From a virus: DNA of 39,037 nucleotides. Both the position numbers and the translations under genes were made by a program. Location of the stretch: the IMG/VR virus record IMGVR_UViG_3300010885_072385, positions 1 through 39,037 of that record; one strand, 5' to 3'. This document shows, piece by piece, positions 1-11,232 of this stretch (position 1 is its first letter; every line of letters starts with the position of its first letter). A model generated the notes under the pieces. That model saw nothing but the letters and a program-made list of their open reading frames with translations, had not been told where the DNA came from and did not search any database.

Positions 1-3000
1 ATCAATATCTTGTTGTGTGGCATCCCATCCAAATTGATCCCAAGGAGCAACAGACCAGCCGGTTTCATAATTCAGTGGCGTTTGATCTAATACAGTTCCT
101 CGATAAGCAACCCCGCTTATTAGATTGGGATCATCCTTGGGAATTTGTGTTTCAGTTGGCCAATAAAAATCAGCAATCCTAGTTGCAGCACCCCCAGTAG
201 TTGCAGCACCCCCAGTAGTTGCAGATATCCTATCAAAAACCAACTGAGTTTGTATATTTCTAATTAACCCAGGGTTAGACAAATAATTTTGTTGCCAACC
301 ATCATATTGAGTACTTACAGTGCTTGCATTGGATGTGAATGGTATTACAGTAGAATTCAATACTGGTCTGTCGAAATCCAAAGTAGAAATTGTCGCAGTA
401 TCCATTGCGGTTCTTCCGCTAGCAAATTCACGTATTTTTGCGCGATATGGTTTGGATTCATTAATAAAATTCAATATACTGTCTGTTAAATCAACAGTAT
501 ATAATTGACTTGTATCAAAAGGTAATTTGAAACCAGTCAATACAATAAAGCTGGTTTTGAATGCCCAATCCACAAAGTTTTGTTCAGTTAATATATAATT
601 AAGCATCGCAAAAAACAATGTATTGAGATCAACTGTTCCAGGAGTTGCTAATATTGAATTAACCACCCCATCAAACATGTAAGACAATTCAATGTCAGGA
701 GTGGCATCAAATCCTCCAGAATCCCAAGGCAATTCATCCCATCCAACATAGTTTACCACTATTTCTATTGATCCAGATTGTTGCGCAACAAGATCCCATC
801 CAGTCCCGTTATATTCATAATATTGCCAAAGTCCAGCACCATCATTTAAAACTTTGGTTATGTTTCCAACTTTAACAGTATTATCATTTAAATTAGAAAC
901 CGTATTAACAACAAAATCTGCGATTATTGAAGCGTCTTTTCCTGATGCATACCAATCGATTAAATTCCAGTAGTTGGCAGTATTATACGCTTGTTGTTGT
1001 ACTAATTGCCAACTTGAAGTCTGTGATTGCCATTCATATATTGTCCATAAATTATTCGTGATCGGATCTTGATCAACCAATACTCGATCACCATTAACCA
1101 AACTTTTCTGAATGGGTAGATTGTTTCTATCAGTGATGGTTGTTACATGATACGTCCATTGTGCTGCTGTAATTGGTTCAGCAGCATTGAAATATGTTTG
1201 CCAGCCAACAATGTCAGGGTTGTTCAATATTGGTATGGTTTGAGCAGCAATCAACTTGTTAACTACAGATATCCAAGTATTGACTGCTGACAGTCTATCT
1301 TTAAACATTGTTTGTCTAGGACGAATTTTTATACCAAGTTTAACAAGATCATTTAATTTTACATCCGGAACTTGATTTCCCAATTTATCAAACCCAACCA
1401 AACTGTCTCGTAATTTATTCCAAAGTATCGTTGGTATAGTAGAATAGGGATCAGATTCCCGCACCAGTTGCCATTGTTTAAAACTATTTGCTGAATTATA
1501 ACTAGCAGCATAATTCATTTGTAAAAATACATCAGTTTTTGACAAATGTCCTGTTATATTAGAAACAATAATTGATTTATCACTTATTACAGCATACCAA
1601 GATAATCCCACGGAATTGGGATTTTGAATAATTGTTGATATTTCTTTGGTAGTTAATGATCTACTGGAATCCATTGGACTCATCGTACTATTTTTTACCC
1701 AAAAATAATACCAAGTCTGTAAATTTCCCGTTGAATCAGTAACTGAAATTTCTGTCCAACTAGGAGATTCAGAATTTAATATTTCACCAGATGGCGTATA
1801 AATAATTCCAGAATCAATATACTGAGTCACATTAGCTACGAGGTTTGCCCATCCAGTAGGAGCTACCGGACTCTTTACCCATTCATAAATATCTATGGTC
1901 GTTCCGGGAGCTAGTTTTCCCCAGTTGGCCCATTTGAAACTGTCGTCGCCTGCGGCGTAATCAAACCATCTGGTAGAAGAAAGATTCCACCAGACTAACC
2001 CGACTTGTTCTGAACCCCAAGCAGATGAAGAATTGGTTGCACCACTTTGTGTTTGACTATATATTGCCGGATCATATTCAGTTTTATAAGTTATTTCTCT
2101 GTCAGCAATGCCTGGTATAACACCAGATATTGGATCCCAATATACTAGATTTTGAAGTAATTTCAAAGTGGTCTTGTCAAATAATTTGGCCTGTTTAATA
2201 AGAGAGGTATCTGGTAATAGATGCTGTTTTCTAATAGACACCCAGCCCGAATAAGTGTAAATGTAAGTTTGGTTTCCAGTTGTTGTTTGATCAACCCAAC
2301 ACACATCATTAATTTTCCAACCAGCAGGAGGAACAAAAGCGTCTCGCTGGGTAATAGTTGAGAAACGAACAGGAACATAAACCCCGACAGAACCACCAGT
2401 TCCTGGTCCATTTGACGTAAATTGAATATCAAGCGTAGTATCAGTAACTGATTCTACTATAAACGTAGAATTAAGAGATGTCACATTGGCCACATCGGAT
2501 ACCACGATTTGGTTTCCTGCAGATATACCATGTGCTCCATCAAAAAATAAAGTAGTCGTCGTATTTGAACCAGAAAGGGTGTTGGTTTGTTCAGTCGATA
2601 TTAAGTTGGCTGATGGAGAAACCAGTTGCCACACCTGCCATTGATTTGCAGAATCAAATATCTGCCATACTCGATCTTGTAATTGAATCTGCTTGCCTTC
2701 CAATAGTAAATTTTGGCTAAGATTCAATAAATCAGTTGAGTTCAACACTGTATACGTGACGTCAGTTTGTCTCACGGGACCTGCTGTCATAGTATCACCT
2801 GTTCTTGGCAATAAACTATTTCGCAATGGAAATATTCCAGATTCCAGTACATTGTCTGGCTTGGTAATTATTCTTGGATCTGCTATAGACAAGTTTATCG
2901 CAGCATTATCCAACAGTTGATAATTCGAATTAACTGTGATAGTGATCATCTGGGGATTGGATTGGAAATCCTGTTCATTCAATATTATGTCTATTGATTG

Positions 3001-6000
3001 ATTTATTGCAGTGTCTCCAAAATCACCAATTCTAAATGCCCATTCTTCATAGTAATTAAAATTTTCTGCTGCTGGAATCACGTTTGTGTTTCTAAGCAAT
3101 TTATCAATAACAGACGGAGTGCCCTTTTGTCGTATAAAACCTTGATAAAATTGAAATTCAACACTGTCTTCAAGCAATAGGTTTTGTAGATAATCACGTT
3201 TCTGATATCCAATTAAGTGTTTACTTAAATTTGAAATTTGTGAATTGTTTACTGCTGCAAGTTCGGTTGTTTGTTGCTTCACAATGCCAGTGGAATCTGT
3301 TGCATCGGGCAATTGATTTACCACAGTTGGTTGTTCAATATTAAAATATCGACGAACGTCATCCACGGTTTTTTCGAAATTTGCAACCATATTCCAAGTA
3401 TTGGTGGTGGTGTCCTGTGTTAGAAAATACCCAGGCGCATCAAGTCTTCCAGTCCAGCCATTGGTTCTATAAGCCATGATTTTAATACGAGGCTGTGCCA
3501 AATTGTACAATGGCGCATAAACAACATCTTGGAAACTTGTGGTATTATCAAATAGCACTGCATGCTCAAGTGTGGTCACAAACAAACGAAGGCCATATAT
3601 AGCTTGTCCATTAGTTGGCCGCACGATCAATTCACCATCTTCTCGCAGGACTTCCAAATTTTGACTTTCTATATTTTCACCTTCTTTGCTCAATACTGGG
3701 TAAGTACCACTCACGATGCCATTGATAAATTGTATATTACCAAATGATTGTTTGAATTTCGCTTGGGTTGCAAATGGACTCAACGCAATAGTCATACCAT
3801 GTGCCCAGTTGCCTTGACTCCAAAATAGAAAATCAGTGGCTTTTTGACGCCAGTTGTTTATTTGATTTTGATCTGTTAACGCATCAAATACCCAACCCTG
3901 AGCTTCCAAATATCGTCCATAACTTATGATAAAATCAAATACTGTTTGTCGATCAGGGAGCACGGTACCATAAGGAATCGTTTTAACAAAACTTTTTCCA
4001 CGTGTATATTCAAACGCGGTTTGGTTTCCGATTGCGATTCTATTTTTTGGTCCGTTTGTGTCACTGGGAATTGTTGCGAAACTCAAAGAGATACTGTCAT
4101 ATCCCAACACTTGCCATCCTGAAACAACTTGTTTGATAATTACACCACCATAGAAAAATTCTCCAATACTATTACTTTTATAAAGATAACAGTTTACATT
4201 TTCACTGGGGATAATCTGAGATTGATATCCCACTTGTCCAAAACTATCAACCAATGCTCTAATTGAAGTTGTGTTTACATAGCCTGCAAATTTGTGACCC
4301 AACTTAACTGTTGCGCCCCTTAGTAATGCACCCAAATATTGGCTTACTGATAAATTTTTTGAAACCAAATATTCAGATATCCAATGCTGTATTCCTCCGC
4401 TGCCATAATATGTCAAACTGGTTTCATTTGGAACAACAATGTCTAATCCAACTAGACTGGGATTTTCACGATGGAAATAAAAATCCAAGCTTGATCGTCT
4501 TTGATTTGTGTCTACATAGTAGGTTTCTGAATTGGTATTTTCTATTCGAAGGGTGTCCCAATTATATTCAATAAAACTTGCCGGTTTTAACAAATATGTT
4601 GTTTGCGCAACCACAAAATCAGCATCTATACTTTTTTTCCAAACTGCTTCAATTGGCGCGCCATCTCCAAAATTCCAATCGGCGGATGCATCAAATTCAC
4701 TGGGTAGACTTGCAATACACCCTGCTGCAAAAGGAGGCAATAAATCACCCTGAGCATCCACGGGTATACAGGCTAATAGTCCTGGTCTAGCCCAATTTAA
4801 ATCTATACCTGCTCTGACACCTTGTCTAATGCGACCGTCTCGGAGATCTTCCCATAGAAATTGATTGCCTGAAGTCCATGGTGCAGGACCATATTCTAAA
4901 TCCCACCAAGTTGGCTTTTGACTGAATCCCAACATTTCCCAGGGATGGGTATGTGGACGATCGGTGTCATAAAACCATTCAAAAATTCCTCGCCAGTTAC
5001 CAGGCACATATCTATTTTGTTGATCTCTACATGTTCTGTAATTGTAGGTCCATGGATCCAGGTTTTTGAAAATGGTATTTGCTTTATAGTCCAATTGGTT
5101 TTGAATCGTCCATTTGTCAAATAACGGGCGTTGAATGTTCAATATCTCTGCGCGGGTATATTCTGTAGTTCTCCATTTTCCTGGTCGCAGAGTTTTCAAA
5201 TCAACCAGTGGCAATCTGTCAACTGATCGATATGAGGCAGGCAAATTATTATACAATTTAATTTCAAAAGACAACCATACCGAAGCAATTGGATGAGTCA
5301 ATAATATTGGATCACTCGTCTCTGACAGAGAATTTGCAATGGTACCAAGTGTTTTTCCTGCTGAATCAACGAGTGCAATCTGAGAACCAGAAATAGTTTC
5401 TATGTATAGTTGAGGGGCGCCAAATGACGAATCCCAATAAACTCGAGGCTTATGGGTTCTTGTAATACCCAATCGAGTGGCATTCGGAGGAACCCAGGTT
5501 GGTGAACTACTTGATTTCCAGCAATAGTCTCCAGGATTCCCTTCAAAACCAGAATTCGCCCATGCAAAACTAGATGACTTCCCTACATTTATTTTCTTCA
5601 GTGCTTGTGATATCCAAATATCAGCAGACTGTGATAAGCTATAGCCTTGTTTTTCAAATAAATCAAATAGTGCGTTTATAAATTTATTATAAAAGCGTGA
5701 ATATTCTCGTTGAGCAAATTGCTGTGTTAACATGGGATCAACTAGTGATTCGCTCACTTGGGTGATATTATTCAGCTGAGTGCTATTAAGCATCATCAAC
5801 TTAAGCATTGGTGCACGGTGTTGCAAAATGCTTAGTCCAAGTGACCTATCTTGAAACGTGTCTCGGTAATTATTGGCGCCCAATGCAGTACCAGTTAGAC
5901 CCGCTTGATTTCCTATTATTTCTAAAAAATGTCCAAGAAAATTACTTTTGCTGACAATCGTGATTTCTTCATTATTTGGATTCGCTGTTAGATTAACCGG

Positions 6001-7845
6001 TAATTCATAATAACCAGTCAACATTGGAGGAGTAGTTGAACTCCATGTTTTAATTTGAATCCTATCTCCAACTTGAGTATCACAATGGATTATATTACCT
6101 TCAACAGTAAAATCTTGATTTAAAACCAATTGAGTGGATATTTTGTTGCGTATTCTATTTAGAAAAATAGCCGGAAGTCCAGTTGACGACAATTCCGGTG
6201 CTTGGTCAACCACAAATGAATGTGTAGTCTCAGTCACATTAAATTGATTGACTATATACTGTCTACTTAAATTTGGTGCACGATACCAACCATTTGTCAA
6301 CGATTCCACTGTTCCTGCAATTTTTGCATATTGATAACCCACATAATCAGTTATTACATTATTAAACACCCAAGTTGGTTTTTGCGTAACCAAGTAGTTT
6401 TCAAACTGAAAATCACCAAATTGATCTAATGCAGCAGAAAATCCAAGTACTGGATCAACTGAAAATGCTGATGATTGTTTGTAGCCAAATATGGCATTTC
6501 CTTGAAAATTGCTTCCGGGATATACACTCACATCATCCAGTGCATTGCCTCCTGCATCAAACAGTTTGAATAGTGGAGATTTATTATTTTGTTTTTGTTG
6601 CGATTTAATCCAACTAGTACCATCAAACCAATACTGAGTATCTGCTGTTCCTGTTGTTTCTCCCAATATAACATATACACTATCACCTGTTACAGGAGCA
6701 CCCGTTGAAGATTGTCCATTTGCAAACAAAACAGGCGTAATTACTCCAGTATCTCGCATACCAGTGATTTTATAAATTCGATTATTAACTTCTGGATCCA
6801 AGTCAGCAGTTATAAGAATTAATTGATCGTCTGCTAAATCAATTCCATTTAACTTGAATGCGGTTTGGCCAGCTACTGTTGTTAAAAAGTCAGTGGATGT
6901 TTGGTCAATAAGAGTCACAGTTCCTCTACCAAAACTACCATGATTATAGAGAACTAGATTTCTATCAAACTCAATAATCGGACGTTGAGCTTTTACAAGA
7001 CTTTCATCAAGTAGTTGTGCACCACTCAATGCAATTATATCTCGGTGATACCAATAATTTGTTACGCCCCAACGATTTTGATCCTGCCCTGCACGCTCTA
7101 TGGTGACATAATTGGGAATATAATTTGCACTGTCTCCATCCCAACCACTGGTATCCCACCCCACAGTATCCCAAGACGCGTTGTTGAGTCCTACAGGCAA
7201 ATAAAGTATTATTGATCGGCCAACATTTTCAATAATAAATTCCTGATTTATTATTTGACTATTGACATCTTGAGAAAATTTGATTCTTAGTCCGGAAGAG
7301 AATTTTAAATCTCCAACTATTTCAACTCCAGTTGATTCAACTCTATATGTTCCTGAGTAGGTATATTGACTTTGTCCTTTTATATGGTTTAACGCATCTG
7401 TTGTATCAAGCAGCGTAATTGTCCCCGGTCCCTGCGGCAACCAAAAGTATTGATTATAATTTATCAACTTATCCAAATTTATGGGAGGTGACCATGAATA
7501 ATATTCCTGTGCAAATAACCTACTGTGATTTGAAACATTTGCTCCTTGATAACGCAATTGATTAATCAAATCATCATAAAATAAGATATTGTTTACTTTA
7601 CCAGATATAACGTCAACTGAAGTTGCTGCAACAGACAACTGATAATCAACGCGAGTTTTATTGGGTTCACCAATATAAAAATCTTGTTCAGGATTCCAAT
7701 AGCTGGGAGTTGAACCAACATAGGCATTCAGAAATTCCACATCTTCTGGTTGAAACAAATGATCAACCGTTGCAGAAAACTGTTTGGATAGAGTTGTTGT
7801 TTGATTATATTCAGGTAGTAATTTTATAGTTTTTCTTTTAGACAT
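1..7845 (-). CDS. Giant virion structural protein in the gp7 position (C-terminus beyond window)
   Basis: On the minus strand the frame is open from an ATG at 7845 to the left edge, giving at least 2615 residues; I read the frame through most of its length and met no stop. The start overlaps the end of gp6 by 8 nt (stop TAA at 7840-7838), so translation is probably coupled. The protein begins MSKRKTIKLLPEYNQTTTL and is rich in Trp, Tyr, Asn, Asp and Gln, as in beta-rich tail proteins. Near the C-terminal part it has a segment KPYRAKIREF, similar to what I recall from very large structural proteins of marine T4-like phages. In T4 the gene after gp6 is gp7, a baseplate wedge subunit of about 1030 residues, so a wedge or tail-periphery role is inferred from position. 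Homology to gp7 is not established by the residues seen. Confidence 0.75.
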   Translation of the reverse strand, partial: MSKRKTIKLLPEYNQTTTLSKQFSATVDHLFQPEDVEFLNAYVGSTPSYWNPEQDFYIGEPNKTRVDYQLSVAATSVDVISGKVNNILFYDDLINQLRYQGANVSNHSRLFAQEYYSWSPPINLDKLINYNQYFWLPQGPGTITLLDTTDALNHIKGQSQYTYSGTYRVESTGVEIVGDLKFSSGLRIKFSQDVNSQIINQEFIIENVGRSIILYLPVGLNNASWDTVGWDTSGWDGDSANYIPNYVTIERAGQDQNRWGVTNYWYHRDIIALSGAQLLDESLVKAQRPIIEFDRNLVLYNHGSFGRGTVTLIDQTSTDFLTTVAGQTAFKLNGIDLADDQLILITADLDPEVNNRIYKITGMRDTGVITPVLFANGQSSTGAPVTGDSVYVILGETTGTADTQYWFDGTSWIKSQQKQNNKSPLFKLFDAGGNALDDVSVYPGSNFQGNAIFGYKQSSAFSVDPVLGFSAALDQFGDFQFENYLVTQKPTWVFNNVITDYVGYQYAKIAGTVESLTNGWYRAPNLSRQYIVNQFNVTETTHSFVVDQAPELSSTGLPAIFLNRIRNKISTQLVLNQDFTVEGNIIHCDTQVGDRIQIKTWSSTTPPMLTGYYELPVNLTANPNNEEITIVSKSNFLGHFLEIIGNQAGLTGTALGANNYRDTFQDRSLGLSILQHRAPMLKLMMLNSTQLNNITQVSESLVDPMLTQQFAQREYSRFYNKFINALFDLFEKQGYSLSQSADIWISQALKKINVGKSSSFAWANSGFEGNPGDYCWKSSSSPTWVPPNATRLGITRTHKPRVYWDSSFGAPQLYIETISGSQIALVDSAGKTLGTIANSLSETSDPILLTHPIASVWLSFEIKLYNNLPASYRSVDRLPLVDLKTLRPGKWRTTEYTRAEILNIQRPLFDKWTIQNQLDYKANTIFKNLDPWTYNYRTCRDQQNRYVPGNWRGIFEWFYDTDRPHTHPWEMLGFSQKPTWWDLEYGPAPWTSGNQFLWEDLRDGRIRQGVRAGIDLNWARPGLLACIPVDAQGDLLPPFAAGCIASLPSEFDASADWNFGDGAPIEAVWKKSIDADFVVAQTTYLLKPASFIEYNWDTLRIENTNSETYYVDTNQRRSSLDFYFHRENPSLVGLDIVVPNETSLTYYGSGGIQHWISEYLVSKNLSVSQYLGALLRGATVKLGHKFAGYVNTTSIRALVDSFGQVGYQSQIIPSENVNCYLYKSNSIGEFFYGGVIIKQVVSGWQVLGYDSISLSFATIPSDTNGPKNRIAIGNQTAFEYTRGKSFVKTIPYGTVLPDRQTVFDFIISYGRYLEAQGWVFDALTDQNQINNWRQKATDFLFWSQGNWAHGMTIALSPFATQAKFKQSFGNIQFINGIVSGTYPVLSKEGENIESQNLEVLREDGELIVRPTNGQAIYGLRLFVTTLEHAVLFDNTTSFQDVVYAPLYNLAQPRIKIMAYRTNGWTGRLDAPGYFLTQDTTTNTWNMVANFEKTVDDVRRYFNIEQPTVVNQLPDATDSTGIVKQQTTELAAVNNSQISNLSKHLIGYQKRDYLQNLLLEDSVEFQFYQGFIRQKGTPSVIDKLLRNTNVIPAAENFNYYEEWAFRIGDFGDTAINQSIDIILNEQDFQSNPQMITITVNSNYQLLDNAAINLSIADPRIITKPDNVLESGIFPLRNSLLPRTGDTMTAGPVRQTDVTYTVLNSTDLLNLSQNLLLEGKQIQLQDRVWQIFDSANQWQVWQLVSPSANLISTEQTNTLSGSNTTTTLFFDGAHGISAGNQIVVSDVANVTSLNSTFIVESVTDTTLDIQFTSNGPGTGGSVGVYVPVRFSTITQRDAFVPPAGWKINDVCWVDQTTTGNQTYIYTYSGWVSIRKQHLLPDTSLIKQAKLFDKTTLKLLQNLVYWDPISGVIPGIADREITYKTEYDPAIYSQTQSGATNSSSAWGSEQVGLVWWNLSSTRWFDYAAGDDSFKWANWGKLAPGTTIDIYEWVKSPVAPTGWANLVANVTQYIDSGIIYTPSGEILNSESPSWTEISVTDSTGNLQTWYYFWVKNSTMSPMDSSRSLTTKEISTIIQNPNSVGLSWYAVISDKSIIVSNITGHLSKTDVFLQMNYAASYNSANSFKQWQLVRESDPYSTIPTILWNKLRDSLVGFDKLGNQVPDVKLNDLVKLGIKIRPRQTMFKDRLSAVNTWISVVNKLIAAQTIPILNNPDIVGWQTYFNAAEPITAAQWTYHVTTITDRNNLPIQKSLVNGDRVLVDQDPITNNLWTIYEWQSQTSSWQLVQQQAYNTANYWNLIDWYASGKDASIIADFVVNTVSNLNDNTVKVGNITKVLNDGAGLWQYYEYNGTGWDLVAQQSGSIEIVVNYVGWDELPWDSGGFDATPDIELSYMFDGVVNSILATPGTVDLNTLFFAMLNYILTEQNFVDWAFKTSFIVLTGFKLPFDTSQLYTVDLTDSILNFINESKPYRAKIREFASGRTAMDTATISTLDFDRPVLNSTVIPFTSNASTVSTQYDGWQQNYLSNPGLIRNIQTQLVFDRISATTGGAATTGGAATRIADFYWPTETQIPKDDPNLISGVAYRGTVLDQTPLNYETGWSVAPWDQFGWDATQQDID
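181..224. repeat. 18-nt in-frame tandem repeat
   Basis: The unit AGTTGCAGCACCCCCAGT occurs twice in direct succession (181-198, 199-216), followed by the first 8 nt of a third copy. It lies within the giant minus-strand gene and encodes a six-residue repeat of Thr-Thr-Gly-Gly-Ala-Ala type. It is probably a replication-slippage product in a flexible linker. Confidence 0.8.
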
Positions 7846-10800
7846 TAGTGAACCCCAAGGTACTTTCTGTTAATCCAGTTACTGTCTGCACATCAGACAC
7901 TCTTGCACAGCTAATAAATATCTCGTCTGGATTACAAGTTATTTCAAACAAATCTCCAAATTTAGATTGTGCGTTAATTGGAGAGATAACAATGGAACCA
8001 ACAACCGTGGCCAAGTTGATATGAATATAAGCAGCCAATTCAGTAAAGAAAAAGCTTTGTCCAAAATCCCAATTGGTTAATTGAAAATATTGATTGATTT
8101 GTGCAATTACCAAACTCTTTACTTCATTATCACTCACAGTGGTCCCACCTGCTTTGACTACTAAAAATTTTACTTGGTATGCTGAATCAGCTTGGCTTCC
8201 AAACAACAATTTATATTTTACAGGGTGCCATATTATGGTGTCGGTCATCATTTTGAATGAGTCAAAATAACTAAACGTAGATCGAATTTCTTCTGAAGTG
8301 GGAACTTGAGGCTGACTGGTTGCAGCACCATTAGTAGCGATCCAATTTCTCAATGCAGTATCATAACTGGCTGTCAAAACATACATGTCTATTATGTTCA
8401 TTATCGCAGGATTAATCCTCTGATCATTTGGAGCCCAATGACGCCATTGATATATGATTCCATTTCTTCCCAATCTAACTTTCAAATCACTGGTAACATC
8501 TACTAGACTACCAGATTGATATTGGTATGCAGATCCTGTTGAAACAATATAAGCATATTCTCCTTCAACCCAGAGTGGGTCAGTGGATGGAGGAATCTGA
8601 GTTGGTAATTGATATTGTCGGTTGGCGGCAATAGTAATGGGATTATAATATTGATATCCATCTGTTGACAAATACCTAATCCAAAAAAGCAGCAGTCCTG
8701 AGCCATTTTGAACAATCTGTTTATATTCAAATGGATTATCAGGAATTCCAAGCTGCTGTGAATCCCAGAAGGTAACTCTGACCGCACGTGATTCTGCATA
8801 TCCATCTGGATAAATTTCTTGGTCTTTGATTTGCCAATAATAGTCTGATATTAAAGTACCACTGGCTGAATTTGATGACACGTCTTGATTAATTTTTAGC
8901 ATATTGATGTAATCAACTTTTGCAAGACCAGTATTCACATCAATTATTTTTTCACCAGAGCTAAAATAAAAACGCACATCCGCGACACTTTCAAAAATAT
9001 ATCTCTGACTTCTAACCAATACTGCCCAAGAATTTTTAGAATATATTAGTTTCAGTAACCAGCTGGCATCTGAATTTGATCCATTTTTATTACCCGCATT
9101 TGTTAGATCAAAAGTATCTGACGTTGACAAGTTGGAATTTGAAATTACGCGCCAGGATTGTGTCAAATAATCATACCTGATACCAAATGTAGATTTAGCA
9201 TCCAATGCACTGGAAATTGCGGTTACTTCATCTGTTGAAAAACTGGTTGACCATGGTGCAAAAACTAGTTTGGGTTTGATTCCTGACTGTATATTTTGAT
9301 TTAATGTTATCGCACCAATTCCACTACTAGTAATTCCAGTTTTGGCAAGTCCTGCTCCTGATCCCACGACAGTAACAATGGATGCCCAGGTTGAATCTTC
9401 AAATTGAATTACGGCGCCTGGAGCACAGACCGCAACTCCTGTACCAGGATATCCTGATTGAGAACCCACTGCAACCGCCGGGCTACCTAGACCACCTGAC
9501 AATAACGCGCCTGAACAACTTGAATTACCGGGAATCACTGTCTGCCAAGTTAAATTCGAAATATCCAAGCTTGGAAAATTAGCATAATAAAAATCTCGCA
9601 ATTCTGTAGCCGCAGATTTATGTGTACCTGCACCAGAAATGATAGGCAATATATTATTCAATACCAGCGTTGAAGATGTTTGGGAAACCACATCTGAAAT
9701 TATTACTTGATTTTGATCTTGTTCAGCATATAATATGCCATCATCACTGAAAATATTAGTGTTTTGATAGCTACCCGTAGGATCATTAATATCAATATTT
9801 CGACTATGTCCTGCATAAGTACGATTGATACCAGAAATCTTTAGTGCTTGATTACTAAGCAGTGGATATAGATTATAATCCTGCGCATTCACCATTCTGT
9901 CTTGTGAATAATATACTTGGCTTGCATTTAATTGAATTTGGTCATTAGTTTCACCACTTTGTGCATTTGCAACCGTATACTGTAGACCAGCAGTGAAAGC
10001 TAGGCTATAGGTATTATTCAATTGGTCTGCATAATTAAACGTGAATTTTAAACCATTTAATTCATTTGGTCGAATTTGGTAACTCAAACCATTGCTAGTC
10101 CTATACCAAATTCGAATATATCCGGTTGGAACATTGCCAAAATTTCCATCTGCAAATCTAACACTTACTTGATCAACACCATTTGAATCTCGAGTAATAA
10201 CACTAAAAATGTTTCTTTCATTTTTATTTAGGCTATTATATATTACGTTATATCCATTGACACTTGGTACAGGTTTCCATTTGGTAGTAACCAAACCTGA
10301 CGTATCAATAGTTTGAACAAATACATCTGTTTGATTTACATTATCAACATTGATATCAATCACTCGGTTGGCAATAGGTAAATCAATTTTGTAATCTGAA
10401 TAGCCAATAGATCCCTGTTTGAACATTAGGAAAAATCCAGTATTCGCTGATCCATACCCATTGCCGTCTGCTTGGTATATTAAATTCCAAGCATTCATGG
10501 GGTCTGGATCTAATTCTGAAAAATAACCAGTTGAACCCAATGTATTTGCAGTTTCATCAGAAAAGGTGGGGTTTACTAATTCAAAAGTCATATTATTTCC
10601 ACCCACAGAAGCAGTAAATGGAATAGTGCTGGTTGGAATAATAGTATTATTGAGTTGATAAATGTCAGTGTTAATACCATTAACAGTACCAGATTTTAAT
10701 GGGTTACCAAAAACATTGTTTGATTCAAGACTGGCATTCAATACCAGTATAAATTGTTCCCACCAATCTGGATTATTTTGATCATTCCATTGTATCAACA

Positions 10801-11224
10801 CATTTTTTAAATTGGTTCCATTTGAATCATATATGTCTTGGTTAACCACCACTTGGGTAATTTTCAAAAGTCCAGTAGCCGGAATACACCGTTGCGGTTG
10901 ATAACTCAACATGCGTGCTAGACGAAAAATAGACTCTCGTCTTTGTGCAGTATCCATGAAATTTTCACGAGTATTTAAATCATTTCTGAAAGCCAGACTG
11001 GTACCTAGGTAACTGAGCAAATCAATTAAAATTACCAGCTCTTGACTCTCTATCCAATCATTAAAGTCTTCAGGATAATTGAGCCTAATATAATCAATCA
11101 TCGCAGTTCTGATTGTGGTAAAATCATAGGAGGCAAAATTGACTGACGTAAAGCTTTGGTAAATATTTTGCCAAGCTTCTGCTGCGAATAATTGTGTTTG
11201 TCTTTGTTGTTGGCTTACAGTCAT
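7838..11224 (-). CDS. 6: Baseplate wedge subunit gp6-like
   Basis: 1128 residues. The N-terminal part contains YIRLNYPEDFNDWIESQE, followed by an LIDLLSYLGTSLAFRNDLN segment; this arrangement is typical of T4 gp6/Mu gp47 (J-like) wedge proteins. In T4, gp6 forms the inner ring of the baseplate that holds the wedges together. The protein is far longer than T4 gp6 (660 residues), with an expanded middle region of about 500 residues. The start ATG at 11224 follows an AGGA Shine-Dalgarno at good spacing and lies 8 nt after the gp25 stop, so the two are co-transcribed, as in many contractile systems. The 3' end overlaps the start of the giant structural gene. The assignment rests on motif appearance and gp25 adjacency. 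Confidence 0.85.
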   Translation of the reverse strand: MTVSQQQRQTQLFAAEAWQNIYQSFTSVNFASYDFTTIRTAMIDYIRLNYPEDFNDWIESQELVILIDLLSYLGTSLAFRNDLNTRENFMDTAQRRESIFRLARMLSYQPQRCIPATGLLKITQVVVNQDIYDSNGTNLKNVLIQWNDQNNPDWWEQFILVLNASLESNNVFGNPLKSGTVNGINTDIYQLNNTIIPTSTIPFTASVGGNNMTFELVNPTFSDETANTLGSTGYFSELDPDPMNAWNLIYQADGNGYGSANTGFFLMFKQGSIGYSDYKIDLPIANRVIDINVDNVNQTDVFVQTIDTSGLVTTKWKPVPSVNGYNVIYNSLNKNERNIFSVITRDSNGVDQVSVRFADGNFGNVPTGYIRIWYRTSNGLSYQIRPNELNGLKFTFNYADQLNNTYSLAFTAGLQYTVANAQSGETNDQIQLNASQVYYSQDRMVNAQDYNLYPLLSNQALKISGINRTYAGHSRNIDINDPTGSYQNTNIFSDDGILYAEQDQNQVIISDVVSQTSSTLVLNNILPIISGAGTHKSAATELRDFYYANFPSLDISNLTWQTVIPGNSSCSGALLSGGLGSPAVAVGSQSGYPGTGVAVCAPGAVIQFEDSTWASIVTVVGSGAGLAKTGITSSGIGAITLNQNIQSGIKPKLVFAPWSTSFSTDEVTAISSALDAKSTFGIRYDYLTQSWRVISNSNLSTSDTFDLTNAGNKNGSNSDASWLLKLIYSKNSWAVLVRSQRYIFESVADVRFYFSSGEKIIDVNTGLAKVDYINMLKINQDVSSNSASGTLISDYYWQIKDQEIYPDGYAESRAVRVTFWDSQQLGIPDNPFEYKQIVQNGSGLLLFWIRYLSTDGYQYYNPITIAANRQYQLPTQIPPSTDPLWVEGEYAYIVSTGSAYQYQSGSLVDVTSDLKVRLGRNGIIYQWRHWAPNDQRINPAIMNIIDMYVLTASYDTALRNWIATNGAATSQPQVPTSEEIRSTFSYFDSFKMMTDTIIWHPVKYKLLFGSQADSAYQVKFLVVKAGGTTVSDNEVKSLVIAQINQYFQLTNWDFGQSFFFTELAAYIHINLATVVGSIVISPINAQSKFGDLFEITCNPDEIFISCARVSDVQTVTGLTESTLGFTNV

Positions 11225-11232
11225 TTAAATTC

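Noticed and set aside
1-5124. Several plus-strand ORFs of 60-90 residues in the left region
   Set aside because: All lie opposite the uninterrupted giant minus-strand frame and lack ribosome binding sites.
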